In this document: positions 1 to 12,316 of the stretch, one piece after another
How positions within the stretch are numbered: position 1 is the first letter of the stretch
Layout of the letters: every line of letters starts with the position of its first letter
Assembly: GCA_028554755.1 (NCBI GenBank)
Contig: JAPTOF010000014.1
Location: 4,402,001-4,466,000, forward strand
Direction of reading: 5' to 3'
DNA from: Cordia subcordata
Taxonomy: Eukaryota; Streptophyta; Magnoliopsida; Boraginales; Cordiaceae
Length of the DNA stretch: 64,000 bases
Program-made: the position numbers and the translations under genes
The notes under the pieces: model-generated
Seen by the model: the letters and a program-made list of their open reading frames with translations, nothing else
Databases searched by the model: none
What the model was told of the DNA's origin: nothing

Positions 1-147
1 CAAAGGATTTGCAGACACTTCTAAGAACACACCTTTCAATCTAATGAAAAATGCAGCTAATAAGCTTATAATCACAGGAATTTATATTTTGATCCTGGTG
101 AATTTGTTCATCTTGTGACACAAATTTGTTTAATTTTTGAACTGTAG

Positions 148-1069
148 TCTTCCTGGAGATTTTGGCTTCGATCCCCTTGGATTAGGTATGCGTCAATCCC
201 AAGTCACTTATCAATCTCATATTAACATCTATCTCAAAGCCAATAGATAGTGATATGACCTATTTCCATCAATTTTGTGTAGGGTCTGATCCACAGTTAC
301 TCAAGTGGTTTGCACAAGCTGAGCTGATGCACGGCCGATGGGCGATGCTTGCTGTTGCCGGAATTCTTATCCCAGAATTGCTTGAAAGGCTAGGCTTCAT
401 TGAAAACTTCAATTGGTACGATGCTGGCACGCGTGAATACTTTGCGGATCCAACGACCTTGCTGGTTGTGCAATTAGCCTTGATGGGGTGGGTTGAGGGC
501 AGAAGATGGGCTGATATGATAAATCCAGGGTGTGTTGACATTGAACCCGAATTTCCACATAAGAGGAAGCCGAAACCTGATGTTGGTTACCCTGGTGGCT
601 TGTGGTTTGACCCTTTCATGTGGGGAAGAGGATCACCAGAACCAGTGATGGTGTTGAGAACCAAGGAGATCAAGAACGGTCGACTTGCTATGCTTGCTTT
701 TGTGGGGTTCTGTTTCCAGGCTGTTTACACTGGAGAAGGGCCAATCGAGAATTTGATGGCGCACCTTGCAGATCCTGGCCATTGCAACATTTTCTCGGTA
801 ACCAAAACCAAACCAGACCAAATCAAACGTTACCTTTCATTAAATGAGATTATACAATTGTAACCTGAAATTTAAATTAGACCGATTAGTATCCACTAGT
901 GTCAGGAACACCACCTATATAGACTTTGATGGTCTTAACTGTCTGCTTGACACATCATCGGCAACTCTTGTTAATCATATTAACATGCATTTTACAAACC
1001 ATCCAAGCTAAATCTATTGAGAGACTGATAGTCTACGTTGGTGTTTTTCAGGCTTTCACATCTCAGTAA
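148..1069 (+). CDS. LHCA6: LHCA6-type photosystem I antenna protein, 3' exons only
   Basis: Visible exons are 148-185, 283-797 and 1052-1069 (stop TAA 1067-1069); the phases join cleanly through GT-AG introns. Together they give 189 residues, with the transit peptide and N-terminus lying upstream of the window. The first exon carries the [13 protein letters not shown] motif. Helix B ([15 protein letters not shown]) and helix C ([15 protein letters not shown]) hold the E/R/N/H chlorophyll ligands of the LHC family. [35 protein letters not shown] and the ending HCNIFSAFTSQ fit the Lhca2/Lhca6 branch, and the long match around [10 protein letters not shown] fits Lhca6 better. In Arabidopsis, Lhca6 is a thylakoid linker that holds the NDH complex to photosystem I. 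An ATG at 255 lies in the intron and is not the start. The subgroup assignment is from memory of the family. Confidence 0.9.
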
Positions 1070-2229
1070 TGTTTGGAGTGGAGTGCAAAAGGAAAAACTA
1101 TGTGATAAGACTTTGTTATGGTCAAAGCTGATGTACATATTCAAGATCCATGAGCTCTTCAAATGTGGTCTCACCCATTAATATGCTGCTTCAACATCTT
1201 TGTTTAGCAATGTGTTTCCTTTATTTTCATAAATTCATTAACATTTGGGTTAAAAATCTGAAGATCAAAACTAACTTGGGAATTAGAAAGTCCTGGCACA
1301 TTGGATGAATGTTGCATTTTTGTTAGGTAAATAGCACCGTACTCCCTTGTGATTAGTCGAAAGTGTACATTTAGCCCCCACGATTTTAGAACACCATATA
1401 TTGAAAGAGGAAAAATACGCATAGCAGATAGCGAAGCACATCTTTTAATTTGGATCCTTACATCTCTTGTAGTTTATACCCTTTATCTCATTATAGTATT
1501 CTAAATTCTTATTTCGATCTGTGTTAGAGAGAATCAAGACATTTATTCTCAAACGAAAATGCAATCTTATAAAACTAGCAAAGGCATTTTAATCAAAAGA
1601 ATTACCTTCCTCTAACATCTTATTAACAATATGTAAAATATTCAAGACTCACTTTAGCTGTTACATTTCAACCTAAAATTTAAGAATTATGGAACCAGGT
1701 TAGGGACTGTGGAGATTTCATTATCTGCAATAGAAGTGGCATTTGGAAGGCTGTCACTTCTGATATATTTAAAGCCCAAAACGGGGAAAAAAATTCATGG
1801 AATTCTTTATTTCTTACAAAGTTTACAATGTTATTTGGTCTTTGATATTTGAAAGGCGTAGAAGAAATAGTTAATGGATCTGCTTGCTAATTTCGGATTG
1901 GTAAGACTTTGTTAAAATTTATTAGAACATGGCCCGTATTTTAAATGGATTTTTTTTTTTTCTGCCAAAAAGATAATATTATTCATTCACAAAAATGTTA
2001 CAATGAAGCCAGAATGACTCCCAACTGAAACAGAGTGAGGGTTGTAAACCTTACAACGTATTTAAGAAAGGCAGCAGAGGTCCTATAAGGCGCAAGTCTG
2101 TTCACTATTATACCAAAGTTAAAGATACTACACTGGAATATTGGTATAGCTCCCAAACTGAAACACTGCAGTAATAACAATTTCCTTTCAACCTGGTCCT
2201 TAAGGATATAAGGTTTAGGGATTTTAGTT
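1070..2229. other. intergenic, no gene seen
   Basis: This is AT-rich sequence downstream of LHCA6, with only short spurious ORFs. A 12-base T run at 1950-1961 followed by weakly structured sequence to 2229 could be a decayed retroposon tail. I could not assign it. Confidence 0.5.
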
Positions 2230-3990
2230 CTATCCAAATTAGAAGTCTTGCCATATTTGTAGTTTCTTCATATTCAAAGTCCCGCCATATTTGAGGTATT
2301 TGTGTTTTATAAATAGGGGCTTTGCTTTTTGTTTTAGGTGTGAGACAATGAGATAGATTGTGAGATAGAGAGCAAGAGACTTTGAGAGAGGAGAGCACAA
2401 GAGGTGAGGGTCCGCAAGCCTGAGCCCTCTCTCTGTGATGTACTCGCTTCATTCATAATAAAATTCTCTTGTCTGCTCGTAGATGTAGACATAAGTCAAA
2501 GCACGTAAATTGTGTGTCCGTCGTTATCTTTCTTATGTTTATCTTCATTCCAACACCCCGAATTCTCAACAAATTTATATCACAGCCTGGTTTGGAGAAC
2601 TGGGCACGACGTAAGGGTACAAGAAAACACGTATTGAGGGATTTTGTTTCTTCATGATTTGATTCAATTGGCGAGCTGCATGAAAAAATGAAAATTTGTT
2701 TTTGGTTGGACAGATGTTTGGCAAGGAAAATCGAGGGTTTAATTTTTAACCAACACTTTGACTGCTTTAACGGAGCCTTGATCAAATTCAAGCAGAATTG
2801 ACAAAGGGCTACCTAAATGTTTTTTTACCTGTAAAATCCGATTTTAACTCTATTTGCCAAAATTCGACTTGGAAGTGCATGTTTTTGGGATTTTATTTAC
2901 TTTGACCTTGGTTTTGACTTTTGATTGGTGTTGACTAGTATTCACCATAGTTCACCGGGGTTCTCAAAGATTTTCAACATGCTAAGTCCAAATTTGCAAT
3001 CTGTTTGGCCAAATTCCAAGTGGTTGTATATGTTTTAAAGTGAACAAAAATGGTTCGAACTTTGAACAGTGCGAAACTATGAGAGATTGATGGGTGGACG
3101 ATAATATGGTCTTCTTGATAAGTATAATCACGAGTGTAGCAGTTGCATCAGAAAGAACTGATGAAGGTACTACATAGATGAGGTGACAGGGGCCACATAT
3201 GAGAAAAGGTCTGTCTATGAGGAACTAGTGGGTTTTACATTGCGAAGAGAAGACAGAGAAGCTTAGTGTGTGAGCGGTGTGTCTTAAGGCAAACAAGATT
3301 AGGCCTAGTTCAGTGGAATAGTCATGTAGGTTCCTTCTAGAGGTAGTGATCACTTTTATGGATACAGACTTGTGAGGTGATCGATGTGTACTCAATAAAG
3401 ATGGTGAGTTTACTAACAAGGTGTTGAATGGGAGATTGGTGAGCGTCTTGAGGACACAAGATGGGAAGATTTGTACAAAGAGTTTGGATGGTAGTTGTTG
3501 GAAGAAAATTGGTGCTTTTTCAGTGTTGCCTTGAGTTAGAGGCTTAAGACTGAGGTGTGCTACTACGTGGTCCAATTGGGTGGAATAGTGAAACATGTGG
3601 AGTTAGGTGGAAGCTTCAGGAGTTTCGTGTAATAGGAGTAGGTCAGTTTAGGTGACTTGGCATGTAGAGGTGCACAGTAAGTTATATCTTAGAACTGGTT
3701 TAAACTACGGTACCATCGAGCAATGAAGCTTTGAGAGAAGCTCAAAGAGTGTTCCAAGAGATGACCAAAGGTAGTTAAATCAAGTTGACTCAACATGCTG
3801 AAACATGGGTGCATCTCAAGGATGGCAGTACTGTGTGGCACCGAATGGTAAAACGTAGAACTAGAAGACCTCTGGGATTTGTGTTGGAGGCTAATATTAT
3901 GTCTTGAAAGGACAAGTGCGCATAGCCGATGTTCCCATTGTAGGTTAAGGGTCCTAGTTCTTGAGAAATTTAGTGGGTTGGTACTCTAGG
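2230..3990 (+). mobile_element. degenerate Ty1/copia element, 5' part
   Basis: An LTR-like stretch (about 2230-2571) has a TATAAATAGGGG box near 2310 and ends in CTCAACA. A decayed initiator-Met tRNA primer-binding site (ATATCACAGCCTGG) follows at about 2576. The leader (2900-3000) contains TTGAC repeats, as in the better preserved copia at 48248. Around 3265-3330 the translation CERCVLRQTR resembles the GAG-pre-integrase [11 protein letters not shown]. Around 3390-3420 DGEFTNK resembles the integrase DNGGEF(T/S)K motif. Many stops and shifts are present and no ORF survives. The LTR start is approximate. Confidence 0.6.
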
Positions 3991-4735
3991 TGAAGACGGG
4001 CATTCTTCACATTCTTCATGTTTCTATCACTATTCACTACTCCATGTCTCACCTTAGTACACAAATGCAATGTCCAAACAACCCACTTAACTTATATTAG
4101 CCCCAACAATAAGTCTAAATATTCATCAGCTCATAGAATATCATTTAGACCACAAATCCATACTCTACCAAAAATATGCAAGCTTTACATACACTCTTTA
4201 CTTTATCCTTAATGATGGATGTGCCTTTTGAATAAGATAATTCACCTTCAACCATATCCTTCCAAAATTTTCAAGGCCAAAATTCACCACTCATTACAAC
4301 AATTCCATTAGTCACAAACATGCCTTCACATAATTACAAGATCAAAAACAACATATGTAAAGCTTTTACAAAATTAGTCTACTTGCCACAACTTGTGACA
4401 TTGATCACAATAAAGCCATAATAGTTATCTAAGCACAAACAAATCCAAAACAGTGAATAGTTATTTGCGAAGAATTTGGGCTTTTTTTTGCAACGGTCCC
4501 TAGGATCTTATACTAGCTTCACGTATACAATTCATTTTTCATAACAAATGGGCATTTTGATTAAAGAGAAACTCTAAAGATACTATATCCATATATAAGA
4601 CTCATTAGTAGCCAACAATTTTAATCAAAGATCAAGTATAAGTTACCACTCAACCATTACTCAATTTAAGAAACAAAAATTTGTCTTGTTCTTGCTTTGG
4701 TAGTTCAATTTGATTGGCCAATCAAGCAACTAGAT
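3991..4735. other. unassigned AT-rich sequence
   Basis: No coding similarity was recognised. The sequence lies between two copia remnants and may be interior or flank of either. Confidence 0.4.
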
Positions 4736-6480
4736 GCGAATAACACATTTTTTGCAAGGCATACTAGAAGACAATGTACACATGTAGTACGTATTTGGGT
4801 TTGTACATCCTCATAAATTCCCTCACCATAAGTGTAAGTTGAAGAAAGCGATATATGGATTGAAATAGGCTAACCGTACCTAGTTCACTGAGCTAAAAAA
4901 ACTTTTTACAGTAAATTGGTTTTACTAATTCAAAATGTGATACTCTTTTGTTTGTTCTTTCATGGACGTGTTAAAATGTTTCTGCTTATATATGTTGATG
5001 ATCTAATTTTGACTGAAATAGTGCAGATGGTCTTTAATCTATTATTAACACTATTGCTAATCAGTTTTCGTTGAAAGAGCTTAGCGATTTTAATTATTTT
5101 TTCTGTGTGTAAGTAATTTGTATATCATAGGGCATATTTCTTAGTTAGCAACTATATATAGTTGATTTAGTTGCGAAGCGAAAAAGCAAGATGCAGACTT
5201 AATGCTCTGTTTATTATAGTCTTATTTTAAGATACTTATCTTATTGAAATGAGAGTAAATCTTATAAGATTTAAGAAATCTTATCATGCATCATATGAAA
5301 ATTTAAAACAAAACCATACTTTTTATCTTTTAAGAAATAAGCAATCATTCTTATCTTATTTTTTACAGCTATGGAATACATAGTGTATATGATAAGACAT
5401 CTTAAATTTTATAAGATATCTCCAAATTTCAATAGGATAAGCATCTTAAAATAAGATCATTCCAAACACACTATTAGTCCTTCCACTCAAAATCTTATTC
5501 TGTGTGATGGCTCACCAAAACTAATGCTACTAGTTACTAGAGGATTATTGGAGGCTTACAATATTTCTCTTTAATGAGGCCTAGCTTCTCTTATGTAGTT
5601 AACAAGCTATCTTAATTCAAGCACTGCTCAATAAAAACTCATTGGTCCGTTACTAAGCAAGCTTGTGGGTACATCATTCATATAAAGAATCATGGGCTAT
5701 TTTTGCAAAAATCGGCTCAATTGCATGCTTCTTAAAATGTAGATTAGGGTGAGTGACAAAGATGATCGGAGTTCCACTTGAGCACATGTTACCTCCCTAA
5801 GTGGTCTGTCCTATTTGTTGGTCAACCAATAAACACAAATGACAACCTAATCATTCAATAAGTTAGAATATAGTGCTATGGCATCTAAAACTAGTGAAGT
5901 CAATTAGATTCAAAATCTTCTTTTTTAGCTTGATATCTCTCTTTCTCAAATTTTAGTGATCTATTATGACAACATTGCAACAACGTACTTATGTGAAAAT
6001 CTAGGCTTTCATTCTTGGACAAAGCATATGATAGTTGACTTCCATGATGAACAATTTAACAACTAAACTATATGGGGGCCCATGTTCACTCAGTTGATTA
6101 ACTTGCGTATTCATACACCAAATCATTGTCGAGGCATCAATCTATAACTCATTGGTTAAGATACGTGTTCTTGATAACACATTTATCTTACGGGGGCATG
6201 ATAAGTAACCTTGTAGCTGATAACAATCATGCAAATAAGATTATTTGACTGCTCATAATTCACGTTAACTATCTAGCATATTTCTAAGTGTTTGACTTAG
6301 TTGATGAAATTCAAATGTGGTGGTTGCTAGTTTAACATTATCAAGAGTCCATGTGCTTTTGAAGGAGTTCTAGTGGAGTTTTGTAACTACTTAATTGCTT
6401 GTAATACGTTGTATTTATTTGAGGATATTTGTATTCACAAAAGTTCATCTTTTATAACTTTCTATTCGGCTTTGTCAGTT
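4736..6480 (+). mobile_element. degenerate Ty1/copia element, RT-RNase H-3' LTR part
   Basis: Broken frames give a reverse transcriptase series: CKLKKAIYGLK near 4830, LLIYVDDLILT near 4985 and SLKELSDFNYF near 5075. After a MITE insertion, IIGGLQYFSL and VNKLS appear near 5540-5610. RNase H pieces follow: VEYSAMASKTSE near 5865 and IYYDNIATTYL near 5950. A purine-rich GGGGGCA tract at 6193-6199 followed by TG looks like the polypurine tract and the start of a 3' LTR to about 6480. There are numerous stops, so it is dead. It may be a different element from the one at 2230, because the LTR-like ends do not match each other. Confidence 0.65.
5204..5471. mobile_element. MITE family B, copy 1
   Basis: Terminal inverted repeats are built on GTGTTTGGAATAGTCTTATTTTAAG, with the right end reading ATAAGATCATTCCAAACACAC. 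The interior is AT-rich with CTTATAAGAT motifs. It splits the copia RT from its RNase H region, so it inserted later. Other copies are at 27632, 30581, 36595 and 58898. Confidence 0.7.
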
Positions 6481-6662
6481 TCACAATAATTCAAACAAAA
6501 AGTTACCCTTTTTGAAAAATGGTTTTTTTTGGGCTATTGCTTTTAGCTTTTGATAAGTTATCACTGCTTTAAATTTTATTTCAATTGAGAAGCTCTAGGT
6601 GTCTATCCTAGTCCCCTCTCATTTTGTTAAGATTTTGACTCTCCTTAAAAATTATTTTTCAG

Positions 6663-7000
6663 GTGATCATGGGATTTCTCGTGTCGAGTTAAATCGACCA
6701 ACACGTTTGAAAGTCAAAAATAGAGTTACTTGTGGACTAGGTTTCCTTCACTCTAAATTTGTATCATATAAGCAACTTCACAGGAATTCTAAGTTTTATA
6801 ATATTCTTCTGACTTAGTCACTTCTCATTGATTATGCTTTTTATTCATTGATCAGCAACACTCCTATTGTGCTATCAGTTTTTGCTTATACATCAAGAAG
6901 CCATATTATTCAACAACTTAGTTCCAAAAGTGATGTTTATTGTCATGGAATCATCATACTTAAAGTCTTAACAAAAAATGGATATCATGGAATTTTTTCC
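6663..7000 (+). pseudogene. pollen receptor-like kinase (LRR-RLK) pseudogene fragment
   Basis: After a TTTTTCAG acceptor at 6655-6662, the translation reads GDHGISRVELNRPTRLK, then GLGFLHS, then (past a stop at about 6815) IDYAFYSLI, SVFAYTSR and SKSDVYCHGIIILKVLT. These follow the kinase-domain order of plant pollen receptor-like kinases, from the GISRGELNWPTRL region to SPKSDVYCLGI. The catalytic-loop HGNLKSSN is degraded to HRNSKFYN. The N-terminal LRRs, membrane segment and ATP-binding lobe are absent. It is a non-functional fragment. The family assignment rests on motif memory. Confidence 0.6.
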
Positions 7001-7764
7001 TTTTTTAAAAATTATTTTATGTGATATTTTAAATAAAGTGAGTTAGGAGCTGAAAAAAAAATCATATAATAATTGAAAGAAAAATAAAGTCACATAAGAT
7101 AAGTAACAACACCATTTTGGTTATAGATGCGTCAAGAACTTGTAAGCTTAAACCTTTTCATTGAAAAGTTTAAATTCAAATCCTAGAATAAGCATGTCAT
7201 CTTTTTTTTTGGGGCAAATTCAGCATGTATTGCCCTTAAACCGAAATACATTTCCACAATAAAAATTATCTTTGCCTATTGAAGTAGTTGATTTAGTGTT
7301 GCCACTTGTGTCCATTTGATCATATGGTTGGAGAATGATAAATTAAGCTAAAAAGCTTTTCTTATATATACAGTAAGAACTTAAAATGTTATAATGCCTA
7401 AGGTAATACTTGAGATCAATTTATATTCAACACTAATCAAACTCGAGCTTAATTCTTTTGCAATCAAATCCAAATGAACTCAACTTTAACACTTAAGTTG
7501 ATTTTATGCACATCTTATACTCCTCCTATATGCTCAAATAAGGGGTTTAGAGGGCAAAGCATTGGTTGGGAGGGATCCCTTTCTTGCTTAAATTCAAAGG
7601 CATAGGATAGGGATTTTAAGAATAATTTATGAGTAATTATACAATTATCCCAAATTAGTAATAAAAGGGTGACTTTTTTTTTTGGGATTATAAAAGGGAT
7701 GACTTGGGGTAATTGGTTTTTAATCATTATGAAATATATATATATATATATTATTACTATTACA

Positions 7765-7842
<78 letters not shown>
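7765..7842. repeat. (ATT)n microsatellite
   Basis: Near-perfect ATT trinucleotide run of about 25 units, preceded by a short (TA)n at 7734-7751. Confidence 0.95.
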
Positions 7843-7844
<2 letters not shown>

Positions 7845-8163
7845 TACTTGGTTTTCAATAAATCATTGATACTGGAAAAATGGTTTGCTTGCTTTTGTGC
7901 CAACTCATGATCTAAACGAGTCACACATACATCTTAGTACATGTTCCTCAGCACTGTGGGTCCGAAAAGCAAGAGATTTTGTGACATTTCTGATTGACTC
8001 TCTTGTATTTCTCATAAGTTATTTAATAGTTGGCATGTTAAATCATATACATGACAAATGGGCTCGTTCAGATTGATCTTAACTGGATGATTCGATTACA
8101 AATTACTTCTATTTAATAGAATATTAAACTCGGACATCAAATCTCAAATCATAGATTTCAGCA

Positions 8164-8271
8164 AATATATATATATATATATGTTTATGTATATATATAT
8201 ATATATATATGTATATGTATATGTATATATATATGTATATGTATATGTATGTATTTACATACATATATGTT
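8164..8271. repeat. (AT)n / (TATG)n microsatellite
   Basis: Alternating TA dinucleotides mixed with GTATAT units. A related (ATAC)n(AT)n tract lies at 8431-8463. Confidence 0.9.
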
Positions 8272-8530
8272 TTCTCCTTTCTAAATGATAAGGAGAGAAG
8301 AAAAATTGGGTCAAAAGAAAATACCATTTTTGAATCCTTATGTAAGGAATTACAAAAGAAATTCTTTCAACAAAAATGTGAATTAAGAAGGATTGGTCAC
8401 CGAAATATGAACCGAAGACCAAATCTTGATATACATACATACATACATATATATATATATATCAACAAAAATATCTGTTTATTTTATAAAATTTTATTCC
8501 TTATAATTTATTCTTAATCCAAATAGAGTA

Positions 8531-8890
8531 CAATAAGTAATCTTTTATAGACATTTTCTTTATAAGCTTACACAATCCAAAAAATAATAATTTTGTCTTA
8601 CCCATACACATGGCTAAATCTTTTTCATTAACTAATAGTTAAATGTCACGCCCTGAAAATTTTAATCAAAATAAACCTAATACGTGAACATCGCAAGTCT
8701 AGAAATGTAACAATAAGTAATCTTTTATAGACAGTTTCTTTATAAGCTTACACAATCCAAAAAATAATAATTTTGTCTTCCCCATACACATGGCTAAATC
8801 TTTTTCATTAACTAGTAGTTAAATGTCACGCCCTGAAAAATTTAATCAAAATAAACCTAATACGTGACCACCGCAAGTCTAGAAATGTAA
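8531..8890. repeat. 180-bp tandem direct duplication
   Basis: Units 8531-8710 and 8711-8890 are nearly identical, with only a few substitutions seen by eye. Each unit contains 113 bases of flank followed by the first 67 bases of the element that begins TGTCACGCCC (8644 in unit 1, 8824 in unit 2). Confidence 0.95.
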
Positions 8891-11800
8891 AATTCCTAAA
8901 CCTGCAATGCTAAATCCACAATTAATTCAAATCTTTCACAATTCTAGAATCAAAGCTGCCAACATCTTCACAAGTATATGATCCACAAAAGAACAGTAAA
9001 ATATTACATACTTAATTATTTTCTAGATACAAACCTTAAAACTAAGATCATATAACATTAATCCCAAATGCAGCCTCCAGCTCCAACTTCTCAAATGAAG
9101 ACTCTTTAATGATCCCAACGCTCTCCTCAATATTCTTTTACTTGTCAAAGCTTTTTATTTCCTCTGCAACAGAAAACACGTAAAGAATATAATGAGCAAA
9201 CCATACTCAGTAAGTGAGAACCCCGTAATAAGGTGCATCTACAGCAAGACTTAGAGAATTGGTATTAAATAAACAAATCTCAGAATAGTTAGAGAGTTCG
9301 TAAAAACTTAATAATGGATGAACTTATATAATCGAAAAAGAACTAAAGAAATTTGATAAAGGTGTAATAACGAGTCAAAGGATAGCTAGTTATAGGGGAA
9401 GTTCCAAAGGATGTGCCAAATATTTAACGCATGGGCAAACCTAGAAAGTGGGTTAATGTCAAGTTTAAAATGATATTAAGAGATCCTAATTCTAGTTTTA
9501 CAAAGATATAGGCTCAACAAGTGAAGCATCTAAGATTAGTCCAATGCCATCATAAAGAATGTACTTTACACATCAAAGTAAAGGCTTTACTTGAATGATA
9601 CCATGCAATGTTCTCTAAAGGATTCAAATGAAGGTTTCTCACGTCATAAGAGAACCTAGAAACTTCCTTACAACAATGGGAAAAATAACAAGCGAAGGAG
9701 GATAGTTGTGGTAGCAAGACAAAAATAAGTACATAAACCAAATGATCAAGCTATAACAGAAGGCTTATTACTGATGAAGAGGTCATTAAATAACTTTACT
9801 AAAGACAACTAACAAATAGAATATCAATATAGTTTGAAAGACACTAAACTGAGCTTATGGATAAAGACTTGGCTAAGATGAGAATTAAAGATTATGTATC
9901 TATGAAGTAATAGAATGTATCTCTGCATAGGTGTGATAGCTAACTCAAATATACATAGCCTATAGTGAACCAAGAGATGTTTGAGGATACTAAGGAATTG
10001 ATCGAAACAAAAGGAGCGGGGCATGCTAAGGATAATACAACAGACTAATCACAAGGAATCATTGGAAAATTCTTCGCAAACATTGTATAACATCAATTGG
10101 AGATGGTGCAGATATTATGGCAAAAATAACATCTGAGACTGATGAGACAAAATCATGAGATTTCATAATCATAACTGAAATGGCTAGTTGAGTTACCATG
10201 GGACTAACCATACCAAACATATAATAGAACTATCGATGCAAAGGCACAAAACCGAATAGGCTGTACACAAGCCAAGCTTGATCACATGGATACAAAAATG
10301 GCTCAGCTAAAAGCTAAGTATAATGCTAGCTATACGAATAGATAGGCACTTGAAGTGGAGGGTAAGATCTTAGATATGAGGGTACGAGAAGTTAAACTAA
10401 AATAAACACAAGGACAAGCACAAGGGAACACGAATGGCATAGTGATGGACAAGATGGCTAAGCGATCGTAAGCTGTGACTGCATTTACCTGTGCAGCGCC
10501 AGTCATAAGGTGAGTACTAAGCCTCACTAGGCAAAACACATAACACAAGATGAGTATTAAGCTCCCACAAGGCAATAGGTACACCTCTCTCTCTCTCACA
10601 CACATACACATACACACACATATATATATACACATATATACACAGCTCACGATGAACAAAGGATTGGAGGGTCATAGCAAAGAGCATTCAAGACTCGCTA
10701 TATATTTTAGATCGGAAGGGTTATGATCAATAAGCACTAGGCATAAAAAGAGGAAGCAATTCCTAGACTTAGTTATAAATGAAAATGGATTACAAATTCT
10801 ATCAAAGTGTTAGGACGAGAACATGAGTTTATGGTGCAGAAGCTCGACAAACACTAGGCGAAATCATTAGACATATTAAGTAGATTCATTCAGAGCAAAA
10901 GTCTTTAGAATTCGTAAATTCCTATTGGAACTTAAGCAAATAACAAAATTTAAGATTAGCTAAATAAGATGGAAGGAAGCTTAATAAAATGGATGCCAAG
11001 GTAATAAGACTTATACTAATTTATATATGACAAATGATAGTAGGACTTTAAACAGAAATCTTAGCAATGGAAGGAGCCCATACACAAGGTACACATCATC
11101 ACTGGATTACAAAGACCATAGAAGGCATTTGGCTTGACATTTAAGCCATCACCCATATGAGAAGAATGCAAACAAAGAGTTAAAAAATAAGCCATTACAG
11201 GGTGTGGATCAACTATTTATAGCATAACGACAATGAACATATAAAAGAGGAATTAGGGCCATTCGAGATATCTAATTAAAGGCCAAGTTTCTTATTCTTT
11301 AGACATAAGGTATCAACGATGAAATGAATATGATGGAAGCTACTAACAACAACTTGACTTGTGAGGTTAAAGAGTCTTGGATTTAAATTACGCACAATAT
11401 TAAAGCAAAGAAGAAAATTAAATATAAAATGCAGAACATACTGTACACACTAGAAGTTAGCCAAGGAAAATTAAAAGATTAAAAATTGGATTCAACATAC
11501 TGAGAGATTGGTCCTGAGCTCATTACCAGGAATTCTTAACCAGGCTCAAAATAGTTTCAAAAAGCATACAAATTGAAACTGGTCCGTCAAGAATGAAGCT
11601 CAAATTTTCAAAGTTATTACAACAATCAAATGAGAGATAAAAGGCTTTGAGAGATGACAACATGCCTTGGGTTCAACATAGGAACAGGGAAGTCCTACTT
11701 ACTTCAAGTTCTAAGCCCCAAATTCATCTCTTCTCAAGAACCCTAATTCAATAGTAAGATGAAACCATCAATCACACCATATTTCTTCAAATAATACGCA

Positions 11801-11958
11801 AAAGAACCCATAAAATTATACACAAATTGGTGTTCTTAACAACCTGAGCTTTTACCCAAAATTTTATCAAAAATGGAAACTTACCTTGCATAAGTTATAA
11901 AGATGAAAACCCAATTGTAAAATCACACGTAAGCTTTCTCGAGTAACCTTTGGTAAAT

Positions 11959-11998
<40 letters not shown>

Positions 11999-12311
11999 CT
12001 CTATTTCTCTTTGTTGCTCCTATTTTTCTTTGTTGCTCCTATTTTCTAGGCTAGGAAGAAAGAAAATATCTTTCTTTTGGCTTAAAAGAATGTTCTAGTC
12101 TTCCTTCTTCTTTTTTTTCTTTTTTTTCCTTCTTATTCATATGATGCACCCAAGATGGCCAAAGAAAATATCTCACTGAAACTTTCTAGAATCAGCCTTT
12201 TAAGTTGCAAAAATTCAATATTAACCCCAAATATTTTAAAATTTTACTTATTGACCCCAATTGAAAGTTTATAATATTATGATTTGCCCTAACTTGGCTA
12301 GGGGTATTACA
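8824..12311. mobile_element. 3.49-kb solo-LTR-like element (Ty3/gypsy Tekay/Del type suspected)
   Basis: It begins TGTCACGCCC and ends GGGGTATTACA, the kind of end pair typical of long LTRs of plant gypsy chromoviruses. It is flanked by identical 5-bp sequences TTAAA at 8819-8823 and 12312-12316, as expected for an LTR element. There is no internal polyprotein and no second LTR. The simplest reading is a solo LTR, left after recombination between the two LTRs of a full element. Length also fits the Del/Tekay group. A (CT)n tract lies inside. Ordinary ORFs within it are short and unsupported. Confidence 0.65.
11960..11995. repeat. (CT)n microsatellite
   Basis: Uninterrupted CT dinucleotide run inside the solo-LTR-like element. 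Confidence 0.95.
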
Positions 12312-12316
12312 TTAAA

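Larger units (their letters stand above)
7001..8530. other. intergenic with simple repeats
   Basis: No gene is supported. Long ORFs of poly-Ile, poly-Tyr or alternating Tyr-Ile here are products of (ATT)n and (TA)n tracts. Confidence 0.7.

Noticed and set aside
255..282. ATG at 255 as the start of LHCA6
   Set aside because: It lies in an intron. The preceding exon 148-185 supplies [13 protein letters not shown] in phase, and the acceptor AG is at 281-282.
2453..2791. 112-residue minus-strand ORF
   Set aside because: It is antisense to a copia LTR and leader. No recognised domain.
7669..7910. ORFs of poly-Ile and poly-Tyr
   Set aside because: Direct translation of the (ATT)n microsatellite in different frames.
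8124..8517. ORFs of Tyr-Ile and Met-Tyr repeats
   Set aside because: Products of (TA)n and (TATG)n repeats.
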